Source: Shouchella xiaoxiensis
GTDB lineage: Bacteria; Bacillota; Bacilli; Bacillales; Bacillaceae_D
Reading direction: 5' to 3'
Assembly (NCBI RefSeq): GCF_016907895.1
Contig: NZ_JAFBCV010000002.1
Span: forward strand, 62,001 to 126,000
DNA length: 64,000 nt
Shown here: positions 9,738-17,873 of the stretch, in pieces
How the letters are laid out: each line of letters opens with the position of its first letter
Position numbering within the stretch: position 1 is the first letter of the stretch
Translations under genes and position numbers: made by a program
Notes under the pieces: model-generated
Database searches by the model: none
The model's input: only the letters and a program-made list of their open reading frames with translations
Told to the model about the DNA's origin: nothing

Positions 9738-10835
9738 ATGGATAAGCAAAAAACAGCGCCAGATTATATTTTGCTTCTTGCGACACTCGGTTTACTGACG
9801 ATTGGGCTTATTATGGTCTATAGTGCGAGTGAAGCTTGGGCTGCTTATCGATTCGATGATGCTTGGTTTTTTGCAAAACGCCAACTATTTTTTGGATCAA
9901 TTGGTGTTCTATTAATGTTGTTTATTACTCGCATTGATTACTGGACTTGGAGAACGTACTCAAAAGTAATTCTTATTATATGTTTTATTTTACTTGTTTT
10001 AGTTTTAATTCCAGGTGTAGGGCTAGTAAGGGGCGGAGCAAGAAGCTGGATTGGTGTCGGTGCATTTTCAATTCAGCCCTCGGAATTTATGAAAATTGCC
10101 ATGATCGTTTTCTTGGCCAATTATTTAGCTGTCCACCAAAAAAGGATCGTTTCGTTTAAAAAAGGACTTTTGCCAGCACTTAGTTTTGTGATGATTGCTT
10201 TTGCGATGATCATGCTACAGCCAGACCTTGGAACTGGCTCGGTCATGGTGGGAACTTGTGTAGCGATGATTTTCATCTCAGGAGCAAGAATCAAACATTA
10301 TCTTTTTTTAATGCTACTTGGTATCGGAGGATTTGTAGCTTTAATTATAAGTGCTCCTTATCGTATTCAACGGATTACATCGTTTCTAGATCCATGGAGT
10401 GACCCACTAAACAGTGGATTTCAAATCATTCAATCGCTCTTAGCCATTGGTCCAGGTGGGCTAGTTGGTATGGGCTTAGGGGAAAGTAGACAAAAATATT
10501 TTTATTTACCGGAGCCGCAAACCGATTTTATCTTTGCAATACTGGCTGAAGAAATGGGTTTTTTAGGTGGCTTGATTGTGCTTCTATTATTTTCAATCGT
10601 GTTTTGGCGCGGAATACGTATTGCCTTAGGGGCACCCGATATGTTTGGAAGTTTACTTGCGGTTGGAATAGTGACAATGATTGCGATTCAGGTAATGATA
10701 AATATTGGTGTTGTTACAGGTTTAATGCCCGTTACAGGTATCACATTACCTTTGCTTAGTTACGGAGGATCTTCCCTCACTTTAATGCTTATGTCAATAG
10801 GTGTTCTCTTAAATATAAGTCGTCATGCAAGATAG
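9738..10835 (+). CDS. spoVE: SpoVE, SEDS-family glycosyltransferase for cortex synthesis
   Basis: Polytopic SEDS/RodA/FtsW family peptidoglycan polymerase. At this locus in Bacillus the family member is SpoVE, which works with SpoVD in spore cortex synthesis. About ten membrane segments are visible. Conserved blocks are SIQPSEFMK, QPDLGTG, the large loop with GLGESRQKYFYLPEPQTDFIFA, and LPLLSYGGSS near the end. Starting at ATG 9738 (GAGG ribosome site) gives 365 residues, against 366 in B. subtilis; ATG 9714 and ATG 9735 are alternatives. A vegetative FtsW role cannot be ruled out from sequence alone. murG and murB, which follow spoVE in B. subtilis, are absent. Confidence 0.9.
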   Translation: MDKQKTAPDYILLLATLGLLTIGLIMVYSASEAWAAYRFDDAWFFAKRQLFFGSIGVLLMLFITRIDYWTWRTYSKVILIICFILLVLVLIPGVGLVRGGARSWIGVGAFSIQPSEFMKIAMIVFLANYLAVHQKRIVSFKKGLLPALSFVMIAFAMIMLQPDLGTGSVMVGTCVAMIFISGARIKHYLFLMLLGIGGFVALIISAPYRIQRITSFLDPWSDPLNSGFQIIQSLLAIGPGGLVGMGLGESRQKYFYLPEPQTDFIFAILAEEMGFLGGLIVLLLFSIVFWRGIRIALGAPDMFGSLLAVGIVTMIAIQVMINIGVVTGLMPVTGITLPLLSYGGSSLTLMLMSIGVLLNISRHAR

Positions 10836-10862
10836 AGAGTGATAGGTACACTCTCTTTTTTT
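10835..10862 (+). terminator. Terminator after spoVE
   Basis: Perfect 7-bp stem GAGAGTG/CACTCTC (10835-10841, 10849-10855) with a seven-base loop and seven T. It begins on the last base of the spoVE stop codon. Confidence 0.88.
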
Positions 10863-11019
10863 GTTTTAACTAGAGTAAAACAGGATTTTCATGCTAGAAT
10901 GAAGAAAATTAGATAGAGAATGACGTTTATGTTTATGAACAAGAGGGAATGGAAATAAGTCATGGAAATGTTTGATCCGCTGAAGATTCATGATATTGGT
11001 TTAGTTTGGAGGAAGAAAT

Positions 11020-11784
11020 GTGAGTCGAGATGAAAAAGTTGTTTCGGTAAGCGAACGAATCCCGACCTTACAGGAAAAGCGGAAACGCAAGGCTAACCGA
11101 CGTTTATTAGGATTTGTAATCCTGTTTTTTTCTTTGCTCGTGTTGCTTGTTTATTTCCAAAGTCCGTTAAGTGAAGTAAAGACCATTACAATAACTGGTA
11201 ATCAATTAGTGACTGATGAAGTTATTTTAGATGAAAGTGGACTTGAAGAAGGTTTGAACATTTGGAATTTAGCAGAAGCAGATCGTGTGGAACGTCTTGA
11301 ACAGACAACAGAAATTCAAGAGGCTACAATTGAACGAAAGCTGCCATCAACGGTTGTTGTCAACGTGACAGAGTATCCGCGCGTTGGGTATGTATCTACT
11401 AAAGAAGGGTATTTTCCCCTTTTGCAAAATGGGAAAACGCTTGATCCAGTTCAAAACAATCAGCTCGCAGGAGATGCACCTATCTTGACACAATTTGGAG
11501 AACAAGAAGAATTATTAGCCCTTCTAGGTGAAGAGTTAATTCATACTGCTCCAGAAATTGTTAACCGCATTTCAGAAATTGTATTTACCCCAACAGAGCA
11601 AGCGCCAGAAGAATTAACGCTCTATATGAACGATGGGACAGAAGTTCGCACTGAAATTCGTTCATTCGCGACTTACATGCAACCTTATCCACAAGTTCAT
11701 GAAGAGCTTGATTCAGTTGAAGGCGGGGTATTATATATGAAAATGAGTCCCTATTTCAAAGAAAATGAGATCAATCAAGAGTAG
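11020..11784 (+). CDS. divIB: DivIB (FtsQ homologue), divisome protein
   Basis: Bitopic division protein that stabilises FtsL-DivIC and helps place septal PBP2B. The 254-residue protein has a basic cytoplasmic tail, one membrane segment (about residues 28-46), then a POTRA domain beginning SPLSEVKTITITGN and a beta domain. B. subtilis DivIB has 263 residues. The start is GTG 11020 behind TTGGAGG with seven bases of spacing. It stands alone between the spoVE terminator and a 300-base gap before ftsA, so the promoter should lie within 10863-11000, although I could not identify one. Confidence 0.92.
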   Translation: MSRDEKVVSVSERIPTLQEKRKRKANRRLLGFVILFFSLLVLLVYFQSPLSEVKTITITGNQLVTDEVILDESGLEEGLNIWNLAEADRVERLEQTTEIQEATIERKLPSTVVVNVTEYPRVGYVSTKEGYFPLLQNGKTLDPVQNNQLAGDAPILTQFGEQEELLALLGEELIHTAPEIVNRISEIVFTPTEQAPEELTLYMNDGTEVRTEIRSFATYMQPYPQVHEELDSVEGGVLYMKMSPYFKENEINQE

Positions 11785-12100
11785 GCATTTTGATCGATTT
11801 TTGCGGTTGAGTGGTGTGTGAAATCAAGGTTAAAGGCATCGTTGAAGTGCATCGTGTCCCGCTTGGACAGTTTCATTTTCGAGAATATGAAACAAATAAT
11901 GTAAAACAGCGGAAGGTTTTGTCTTTTCACCTTTCGCAACTTGGTGTAGACTAAAGCTTAAGAGTCTTAAAAAGCTCCTGTACATAAGACGTTATAAGAA
12001 TTAGAGGATTCTATTAGAGCTTGTTGAATACTTGTTATGTAATGAAAATATGAACTCGTGCTGAAAACACCATGACTGTGCAGATGAGGAGGTGCCATTG
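11785..12100 (+). other. Intergenic region divIB-ftsA, no gene recognised
   Basis: About 316 bases where B. subtilis carries ylxW, ylxX and sbp. I see no trace of those genes. It holds the sigma-H promoter described separately, a weak dyad (TTAAGA-G-TCTTAA) near 11968, and a 47-codon open frame from GTG 11811 to TAA 11954 with no ribosome site, which I do not call as a gene. Other ftsA promoters of the sigma-A type may be present but none is close to consensus. Confidence 0.7.
12003..12029 (+). promoter_or_regulatory. Sigma-H promoter for ftsAZ
   Basis: AGAGGATTC (12003-12011), an 11-base spacer, and GTTGAAT (12023-12029) fit the sigma-H consensus RnAGGAwww-N11/12-RnnGAAT with one mismatch. 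B. subtilis ftsAZ also has a sigma-H promoter that raises FtsZ at the start of sporulation, so the position and function agree. It lies about 70 bases upstream of the ftsA start. Confidence 0.82.
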
Positions 12101-13396
12101 GTGAGTAATGAAACATATGTAAGTTTAGATATTGGAACATCATCCGTAAAAGTAGTTGTTGCGGAAGTTGCTGGAGGCTCAATTAATATTCTTGGCGTCG
12201 GCAGTGTTCCTTCAGAAGGAATCCGCAAGGGAGCAGTCGTTGATATAGATGAGACTGTTAAATCAATTAAGCGAGCGGTTGATCAAGCTGAACGCATGGT
12301 CGGTATTCGAATTGAGCAAGTTGTTGTAGGTGTAAACGGTAGTCATGTTGAGTTAACGCCTTGTCATGGAGTAGTCGCGGTTTCGAGCAATGACCGAGAG
12401 ATCGGTGTTGAGGATGTTCGGCGTGTACTTGATGCTGCGCAAGTTGTCTCGGTCCCACCAGAGCGCGAAATTATTGATGTGATACCAAAGCAATTTATTG
12501 TTGATGGGTTAGATGAAATTACAGATCCTCGGGGAATGATTGGCGTTCGCTTAGAAGTAGAAGGAACGATGATTACGGGCTCAAAAACCGTTCTACACAA
12601 CGTATTACGCTGCGTTGAGCGCGCAGGATTGTCCGTTGCTGAAATTTGCTTAAACTCTCTTGCAGCTGGTTCTGTTGCCGTCTCCAAAGACGAAAAAAGC
12701 TTAGGAGTATGCGTTATTGAAATTGGTGGTGGTTCAACAACTGTTTCGGTATTCGAACAAGGGGCTTTAGCCGCCATGTCCGTCCTACCAATCGGTGGAG
12801 ACCATATTACCAATGATCTTGCTGTTGGTCTTAAACTAACAACAGAGGAAGCCGAAAGAGTGAAATGCAAGCATGGACATGCATTTGTAAATGAGGCATC
12901 ATCTGAAGAGCAAATTACAATTCAGAAAATCGGCTCAAACGAAAGAGAGACGATTACGCAATTAGAGCTTGCTACAATTATTGAACCGAGAGTCGAAGAA
13001 ATTATTGAAATGAGCGCAAAAGAACTTGTGCGCCTTGGTTTTAGACAATTTCCAAGTGGTTTTGTACTTACTGGTGGAGCGGTTATGCTTCCAGGTGTGT
13101 TAGAACTGACAAAAGATATGCTTGAAGGTAACATCAGAGTAGCGATTCCAAATTACATAGGTGTACGTGAACCTAGATATACAGTTAGCATTGGGTTAAT
13201 TCACTTTGCTCATAAAAATGGGCGTGTTCAAGGCAAAGAAATTGCAGCGGCATTTTCACTTGCTGATGGACAAAGTGAACCCGAACCACAGGTAACGAAA
13301 AGAAGTAAGCGACAAGAAGTAAAGCAGGAAGCGAAGCAGCCTGAAGAAAAAAAAGAATCAAAAGTGAAATCGTGGTTTAAAACGTTTTTTGACTAA
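12101..13396 (+). CDS. ftsA: FtsA, actin-like membrane tether for FtsZ
   Basis: Actin-fold ATPase that anchors FtsZ filaments to the membrane and recruits later divisome proteins. The nucleotide-binding blocks SLDIGTSSVKV (N-terminus), IEIGGGSTTVSVF and GFVLTGGAVMLPG are present, and the C-terminus ends in an amphipathic helix (VKSWFKTFF), the membrane-targeting sequence. A Gln/Glu/Lys-rich linker precedes it. I choose GTG 12101, giving 431 residues, because GAGGAGGT ends seven bases upstream; GTG 12092 lies inside that ribosome site. It is co-transcribed with ftsZ 42 bases downstream. Confidence 0.95.
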   Translation: MSNETYVSLDIGTSSVKVVVAEVAGGSINILGVGSVPSEGIRKGAVVDIDETVKSIKRAVDQAERMVGIRIEQVVVGVNGSHVELTPCHGVVAVSSNDREIGVEDVRRVLDAAQVVSVPPEREIIDVIPKQFIVDGLDEITDPRGMIGVRLEVEGTMITGSKTVLHNVLRCVERAGLSVAEICLNSLAAGSVAVSKDEKSLGVCVIEIGGGSTTVSVFEQGALAAMSVLPIGGDHITNDLAVGLKLTTEEAERVKCKHGHAFVNEASSEEQITIQKIGSNERETITQLELATIIEPRVEEIIEMSAKELVRLGFRQFPSGFVLTGGAVMLPGVLELTKDMLEGNIRVAIPNYIGVREPRYTVSIGLIHFAHKNGRVQGKEIAAAFSLADGQSEPEPQVTKRSKRQEVKQEAKQPEEKKESKVKSWFKTFFD

Positions 13397-13438
13397 ATAC
13401 GATAAAGCTGTTAGCCAGCCTGGTTAGGGGGATTTGAA

Positions 13439-14563
13439 ATGTTTGATTTTGAAATGGACATGGAGCAATTGGCTCAAATAAAAGTAATAGGTGTTGGAGG
13501 CGGCGGCTCAAATGCGGTAAATCGCATGATTGAGAACGGTCTTCAAGGTGTCGAATTTATTGCTGTTAATACGGATGCACAAGCGCTTCATCTATCTAAA
13601 GCGGAAAAAAAGCTTCAGTTAGGTGGAAAGTTAACAAGAGGGTTAGGCGCAGGAGCAAATCCAGATATAGGTAAAAAAGCAGCGGAAGAAAGCAGAGAGC
13701 AGTTAGAAGAAGTTCTTGCTGGTTCTGATATGGTCTTTATTACAGCTGGAATGGGTGGCGGAACGGGTACCGGAGCAGCCCCAGTTATTGCCGAAGTTGC
13801 AAAGGAACTTGGCGCGCTTACGGTTGGTGTTGTGACACGTCCCTTCTCTTTTGAGGGCCGTAAGCGTCAAAACCAAGCGATCTCAGGTATTGGAGCATTA
13901 AAAGAAAAGGTCGATACGCTTATTGTGATTCCAAACGATCGTTTACTTGAAATTGTTGATAAAAATACACCGATGCTTGAAGCTTTCCGCGAGGCAGATA
14001 ATGTCTTGCGTCAAGGTGTACAAGGTATCTCTGATTTAATCGCAACGCCAGGTCTAATTAACCTTGATTTTGCTGATGTGAAAACGGTGATGAGTGAAAA
14101 AGGCTCTGCGCTTATGGGAATTGGTATTGCTACTGGTGAAAACAGAGCTGCAGAAGCTGCCAAAAAAGCGATCTCAAGTCCGCTTCTTGAAACGTCGGTT
14201 GACGGAGCTCAAGGTGTGTTAATGAATATTACTGGTGGAGCGAATTTAAGTCTTTATGAAGTACATGAAGCCGCTGAAATCGTTTCTGAAGCATGTGATG
14301 AAGAAGTGAACATGATTTTCGGCTCCGTTATTAATGAGAACTTAAAAGATGAAATCATTGTAACGGTTATTGCAACTGGTTTTGAAGAATCAGGAGAAAA
14401 GAAGCCGTCTGGCGTGAGTCGTCCTGCTTCGCAAAAACAAGTTTCACCGAAACAAGATGAACAGAAGCGTTCAAATGAATCCCGTCAGAAACCGCAACAA
14501 CCGGAAGAACAACCGGATACACTTGATATTCCGACGTTCCTACGAAACCGTCGAAATCGTTAA
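13439..14563 (+). CDS. ftsZ: FtsZ, tubulin-like division GTPase
   Basis: Forms the cytokinetic Z ring at mid-cell, and at polar sites during sporulation. The 374-residue protein has the GTP-binding glycine loop GGGTGTG at about residues 106-112, the synergy loop residues NLDFADVKT, a Gln/Lys/Glu-rich linker, and the conserved C-terminal peptide [12 protein letters not shown] that binds FtsA, SepF and EzrA. The start is ATG 13439 behind GGGGGA. A terminator follows the gene. Confidence 0.97.
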   Translation: MFDFEMDMEQLAQIKVIGVGGGGSNAVNRMIENGLQGVEFIAVNTDAQALHLSKAEKKLQLGGKLTRGLGAGANPDIGKKAAEESREQLEEVLAGSDMVFITAGMGGGTGTGAAPVIAEVAKELGALTVGVVTRPFSFEGRKRQNQAISGIGALKEKVDTLIVIPNDRLLEIVDKNTPMLEAFREADNVLRQGVQGISDLIATPGLINLDFADVKTVMSEKGSALMGIGIATGENRAAEAAKKAISSPLLETSVDGAQGVLMNITGGANLSLYEVHEAAEIVSEACDEEVNMIFGSVINENLKDEIIVTVIATGFEESGEKKPSGVSRPASQKQVSPKQDEQKRSNESRQKPQQPEEQPDTLDIPTFLRNRRNR

Positions 14564-14576
14564 TTGAAAAGCTACC

Positions 14577-14609
14577 AACCTAGTGGTCTAAAGACTGCTA
14601 GGTTTTTTT
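14577..14609 (+). terminator. Terminator after ftsZ
   Basis: AACCTAG at 14577 pairs with CTAGGTT ending at 14603, with a two-base mismatch and an inner GTC/GAC stem, followed by a T-run. It ends the ftsAZ unit before the sporulation genes. Confidence 0.82.
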
Positions 14610-14751
14610 GTGTTTAAAAGAAAAATTTTTATGTAAAAAATAGCAGATCATAGGCAAATAATCGTTTCATTTTAAAGCATAAAAAGAAAACATAAAAAGG
14701 GACAGTGTTTGCTAAAAGTTATCAAAATAACAGGCTTGTTTATGCCAGAAA

Positions 14752-14784
14752 CTGACAGACTTTCTTTCTTGTATCTACTATACT
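14752..14784 (+). promoter_or_regulatory. spoIIG promoter (sigma-A, long spacer, Spo0A-type)
   Basis: CTGACA (14752-14757) and a perfect TATACT (14779-14784) are separated by 21 bases instead of 17. The B. subtilis spoIIG promoter is known for its over-long spacer, which makes it depend on Spo0A-P. A TGACAGA sequence overlapping the -35 resembles a degenerate 0A box (TGnCGAA), as expected for this activation mode; the boxes themselves are weak. Confidence 0.7.
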
Positions 14785-14812
14785 GGATTTCAACAGTGTA
14801 GGAGGAACAGAT

Positions 14813-15706
14813 ATGACGGTTTATTTAGATTTAATCTGGTTGCTTAACGTGAGCATTGACTACTTATTGCTGGCGGGCACTGCACTGTTGCTAAGACGAA
14901 AACTTCAACAATTTCGACTTATCAGTGGAGCCTTTTTTGCATCTCTCGTTGTTTTTTTTATGTTTTCACCCTACGTCACCCTGTTCATGAATCCACTCGT
15001 TAAGTTACTTTATTCATGTCTAATTGTTTATATCACTTTTGGTTACAAACGCTTTACTTATTTTATCCAAAGCTTGTTTGCCTTTTATTTTATTACCTTT
15101 GTTACTGGCGGCGGGTTGTTTGCCATGCATTACTTCTTTCAAACAGAAGTAGATTTGTTGTCGCTCTTGCCAGCGCATGGTCTCGGTGGAAGTGCAATTA
15201 GCTGGTTATTTGTTGTACTTGGCTTCCCGCTTATCTTTCTTTTTAGTAAGCAACAAGTAAACCACTTTCAAATCAAAAAAATGAATTCGGAACAATTAGC
15301 AGAGGTTCAGATTCAAATTGCTAGTGCTACTTTATCTTTGACAGGATTAGTGGATACAGGCAATCAATTAAAAGACCCGATTACCAAAACACCGGTTATG
15401 ATTATTGAAGCTTCGTTGCTTCACCCTTTTTTTGGAAAGAAAGCAGTAGAAGATATCATGAAGTTTACAGCAGAGGATGAGTCGACTCTATTAATGAATC
15501 GCGTGAGAATTATTCCGTTTAAGGCGATTGGACAGAACGATCGTTTTATTGCAGCGCTTAAGCCAGACCAAGTTACGATCACGCATTCTGATGCTTCTTT
15601 TGAAGTGACGAATGTTTTGTTAGGTCTATATGATGAAAAATTGTCATCAGAAGATGCTTTTCAATGTATTGTTCATCCACAGTTAGTCATTCAATCTGCA
15701 GGTTAA
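14813..15706 (+). CDS. spoIIGA: SpoIIGA, sigma-E processing protease
   Basis: Membrane-bound aspartic protease that removes the pro-sequence of sigma-E after a signal (SpoIIR) from the forespore. The N-terminal half has about five membrane segments; the C-terminal half carries the aspartic protease motif GLVDTGNQL, with catalytic Asp in DTG. Length is 297 residues (309 in B. subtilis). The start is ATG 14813 behind AGGAGG. It is co-transcribed with its substrate gene sigE 20 bases downstream. Confidence 0.95.
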   Translation: MTVYLDLIWLLNVSIDYLLLAGTALLLRRKLQQFRLISGAFFASLVVFFMFSPYVTLFMNPLVKLLYSCLIVYITFGYKRFTYFIQSLFAFYFITFVTGGGLFAMHYFFQTEVDLLSLLPAHGLGGSAISWLFVVLGFPLIFLFSKQQVNHFQIKKMNSEQLAEVQIQIASATLSLTGLVDTGNQLKDPITKTPVMIIEASLLHPFFGKKAVEDIMKFTAEDESTLLMNRVRIIPFKAIGQNDRFIAALKPDQVTITHSDASFEVTNVLLGLYDEKLSSEDAFQCIVHPQLVIQSAG

Positions 15707-15725
15707 AAAAGGGAGGATCTATACA

Positions 15726-16439
15726 ATGATAAAAATGAAATGGAAGCTATTTGTCTACCGACTATTCAAAAAATTAGGCTTGAAAGAAGACGAGGTTTAC
15801 TACATTGGCGGTAGTGAAGCGTTGCCCCCGCCATTATCGAAAGAAGAAGAGGCAGAATTGCTAAGTAAACTTCCAAGTGGAGATAACGCAGTCCGCTCCA
15901 TCTTAATTGAACGAAACTTAAGGCTTGTTGTCTATATCGCAAGGAAATTTGAAAATACAGGGATAAATATTGAAGATCTGATAAGCATTGGAACGATTGG
16001 ACTTATTAAAGCTGTAAATACATTTAATCCAGAAAAGAAAATTAAACTCGCTACATATGCATCACGCTGTATTGAAAACGAAATTCTCATGTATTTACGC
16101 AGAAACAATAAAACCCGCTCTGAAGTTTCGTTTGATGAACCGTTAAATATTGATTGGGATGGGAATGAGTTATTGTTATCAGACGTTCTTGGGACAGATG
16201 AGGACATTATTACAAAAGGAATTGAAGAACGGGTCGACCGGAAACTATTGGTCAAAGCACTTCATACACTCTCTAGTCGTGAAAAACAAATTATGGAGCT
16301 GCGGTTTGGTTTGACAGGCCGAGAAGAAAAAACACAGAAAGATGTTGCAGATATGTTAGGAATTTCACAATCTTATATTTCAAGGTTGGAAAAACGAATT
16401 ATAAAGCGGCTGCAAAAGGAATTTAATAAAATGGTCTGA
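15726..16439 (+). CDS. sigE: Pro-sigma-E, mother-cell sigma factor
   Basis: First mother-cell-specific RNA polymerase sigma factor, made as an inactive membrane-associated precursor. The first 25 or so residues form a basic/hydrophobic pro-sequence ending at [13 protein letters not shown], where SpoIIGA cuts (by comparison, near the two Tyr at 25-26). Region 2 ([26 protein letters not shown]) and the region 4 helix-turn-helix ([19 protein letters not shown]) are nearly identical to B. subtilis. ATG 15726 follows GGGAGGA; ATG 15735 is an alternative. A perfect terminator overlaps the stop. Confidence 0.97.
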   Translation: MIKMKWKLFVYRLFKKLGLKEDEVYYIGGSEALPPPLSKEEEAELLSKLPSGDNAVRSILIERNLRLVVYIARKFENTGINIEDLISIGTIGLIKAVNTFNPEKKIKLATYASRCIENEILMYLRRNNKTRSEVSFDEPLNIDWDGNELLLSDVLGTDEDIITKGIEERVDRKLLVKALHTLSSREKQIMELRFGLTGREEKTQKDVADMLGISQSYISRLEKRIIKRLQKEFNKMV

Positions 16440-16467
16440 AGAAGAGGTGACTCTTCTTCTTTTTTTT
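16438..16467 (+). terminator. Terminator after sigE
   Basis: A perfect 9-bp stem GAAGAAGAG/CTCTTCTTC with a GTGA tetraloop and eight T, starting within the sigE stop codon. It insulates sigG from mother-cell transcription of the spoIIG operon. Confidence 0.92.
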
Positions 16468-16548
16468 GAAAAAAATTTTTATTTGCGATGTAACTGTGTG
16501 GTGACACGGTTGCTCGCTTTAAACTTCATATTTCTCAAAAAAACGAGT

Positions 16549-16578
16549 GCATAAATTATTTTTCCCAGGGAGATACTT
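16549..16578 (+). promoter_or_regulatory. Sigma-F promoter for sigG
   Basis: GCATA (16549-16553), a 15-base spacer, and GGAGATACTT (16569-16578) match the sigma-F consensus GYATA-N15-GGnrAnAmTw at every position. In B. subtilis sigG is first transcribed in the forespore by sigma-F, so the location is as expected. Sigma-G RNA polymerase may also use it because the two recognise related sequences. Confidence 0.85.
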
Positions 16579-16613
16579 TTTTTGACATCATCTTCCGTCT
16601 AGGGGGTAAGAAT

Positions 16614-17399
16614 TTGACTCGAAATAAAGTAGAAATATGTGGCGTTGATACGTCCAAATTACCTGTGTTAAAAAACCTTGAAATGCGTGAACTATTTACG
16701 CAGTTACAATCTGGTTATGAACCCGCTAGAGATACCCTTGTTAACGGGAATTTAAGGCTTGTGCTAAGTGTCATCCAACGGTTTAACAACCGTGGAGAAA
16801 ACGTAGACGATTTGTTTCAAGTTGGATGTATTGGTTTGATGAAGTCAATAGACAATTTTGACCTTGGTCAAAACGTTAAATTTTCAACCTATGCGGTTCC
16901 AATGATTATTGGTGAAATTAGAAGGTACTTACGCGATAATAATCCAATTCGAGTTTCGCGATCTTTAAGAGATATTGCTTATAAAGCACTGCAGGTACGT
17001 GATCAAATGATGGCAGAAAAAAAGCGAGAAAAAGAACCAACTGTGCAAGAGATTGCGGCTGTGCTAGATGTTCCAAAAGAAGACATCGTATTTGCTTTAG
17101 ATGCCATTCAAGATCCAGTGTCCTTATTTGAACCGATTTATAATGACGGTGGTGACCCGATTTTTGTGATGGATCAAATAAGTGATGAGCGAAATAAAGA
17201 TGTGAATTGGGTAGAGGAGATCGCTTTGAAAGAAGCGATGATTCGCCTAAACGATCGTGAGAAAACGATATTAAATATGCGCTTTTTTCAAGGAAAAACG
17301 CAAATGGAAGTTGCTGATGAAATTGGGATTTCACAAGCTCAAGTTTCTCGATTAGAAAAAGGTGCGATTCAGCAGATGAATAAACATATTGAATCATGA
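16614..17399 (+). CDS. sigG: Sigma-G, late forespore sigma factor
   Basis: RNA polymerase sigma factor for late forespore genes (SASPs, germination proteins). The N-terminus SRNKVEICGVDTSKLPVLKN-like block, region 2 (NLRLVLSVIQRF, DLFQVGCIGLMKSIDNFDL) and region 4 (TQMEVADEIGISQAQVSRLEK) match the family closely. The start is TTG 16614 behind AGGGGGT; the weak codon may help limit early synthesis (inference). Length is 261 residues. The gene is set off by terminators on both sides. Confidence 0.97.
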   Translation: MTRNKVEICGVDTSKLPVLKNLEMRELFTQLQSGYEPARDTLVNGNLRLVLSVIQRFNNRGENVDDLFQVGCIGLMKSIDNFDLGQNVKFSTYAVPMIIGEIRRYLRDNNPIRVSRSLRDIAYKALQVRDQMMAEKKREKEPTVQEIAAVLDVPKEDIVFALDAIQDPVSLFEPIYNDGGDPIFVMDQISDERNKDVNWVEEIALKEAMIRLNDREKTILNMRFFQGKTQMEVADEIGISQAQVSRLEKGAIQQMNKHIES

Positions 17400-17406
17400 A
17401 AGAGCG

Positions 17407-17435
17407 GCCGTCAACAATTGTTGAACGGCTTTTTT
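17407..17435 (+). terminator. Terminator after sigG
   Basis: GCCGT and ACGGC arms enclose a CAACAA/TTGTTG inner stem with one bulged A, followed by six or more T. Confidence 0.88.
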
Positions 17436-17442
17436 GCTGTAC

Positions 17443-17471
17443 ATATATTCTAGTTAAAGAGCGCATATAGT
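17443..17471 (+). promoter_or_regulatory. Candidate sigma-E promoter for ylmC
   Basis: ATATATT (17443-17449), a 14-base spacer and CATATAGT (17464-17471) resemble the sigma-E consensus kmATATT-N14-CATACAnT. The -10 is identical to that proposed before spoVE. No sigma-A site stands out in this gap. Confidence 0.45.
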
Positions 17472-17499
17472 AGCAATAACGAATAAGAGGAGGGTTACA

Positions 17500-17790
17500 A
17501 TGATAAAAATTTCCGAACTATCTGCTAAGGATATTGTGAATATGGAGAATGGTAAACGTTTAGGGAATCTAAATGATTTGGATATTAATTTAAATACCGG
17601 GAAGATAGAAGCAATTATCATTGCAAATAATGGCAAGGTGATGCAATTACTCGGGCAACGGGATGCTCAAGAAACGGTCATACCGTGGAAGAATATTCTT
17701 AAAATAGGTTCTGATGTTATTTTAGTTGAACTTCCGAACCAATATAAAGCGGCAAGTACAACTAGTACGGAAACGGTGGTCAGAAAGTGA
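17500..17790 (+). CDS. ylmC: YlmC/YmxH-family sporulation protein (PRC-barrel)
   Basis: Small PRC-barrel-like protein of the YlmC/YmxH family, found almost only in endospore formers. The conserved core LSAKDIVNMENGKRLGNLND followed by NTGKIEAIII and VIPWKNILKIGSDVILVE is evident. The last 14 residues are Ser/Thr-rich and not part of the family core, making it longer (96) than the B. subtilis protein (about 80). The biochemical role is unknown. ATG 17500 follows AGGAGGG. A possible sigma-E promoter upstream would fit mother-cell expression. Confidence 0.88.
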   Translation: MIKISELSAKDIVNMENGKRLGNLNDLDINLNTGKIEAIIIANNGKVMQLLGQRDAQETVIPWKNILKIGSDVILVELPNQYKAASTTSTETVVRK

Positions 17791-17828
17791 GCAAATCGAT
17801 GAAATCATTTCTTTCTTGTAAGAGATTA

Positions 17829-17837
17829 TGGTAAAAT
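17829..17837 (+). promoter_or_regulatory. Candidate extended -10 promoter for ylmD operon
   Basis: TGGTAAAAT at 17829-17837 forms an extended -10 element (TGn plus TAAAAT) 37 bases before the pgeF start. The -35 region is poor, which is usual for extended -10 promoters. Confidence 0.4.
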
Positions 17838-17873
17838 GAACGAATTAAGAGTATGCAAACAGGAGGAATGAAA

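Noticed and set aside
10962-11033. Short frame (23 codons, MEMFDPLK...) before divIB
   Set aside because: No ribosome site, overlaps the divIB start, no recognisable content.
12364-12870. 168-codon minus-strand frame inside ftsA
   Set aside because: Ser/Thr/Ile-rich antisense shadow of a well-conserved gene.
16918-17466. Long open frame (182 codons) on the minus strand across sigG
   Set aside because: It is antisense to a clearly conserved sigma factor, shows no family motifs, and has no ribosome site.
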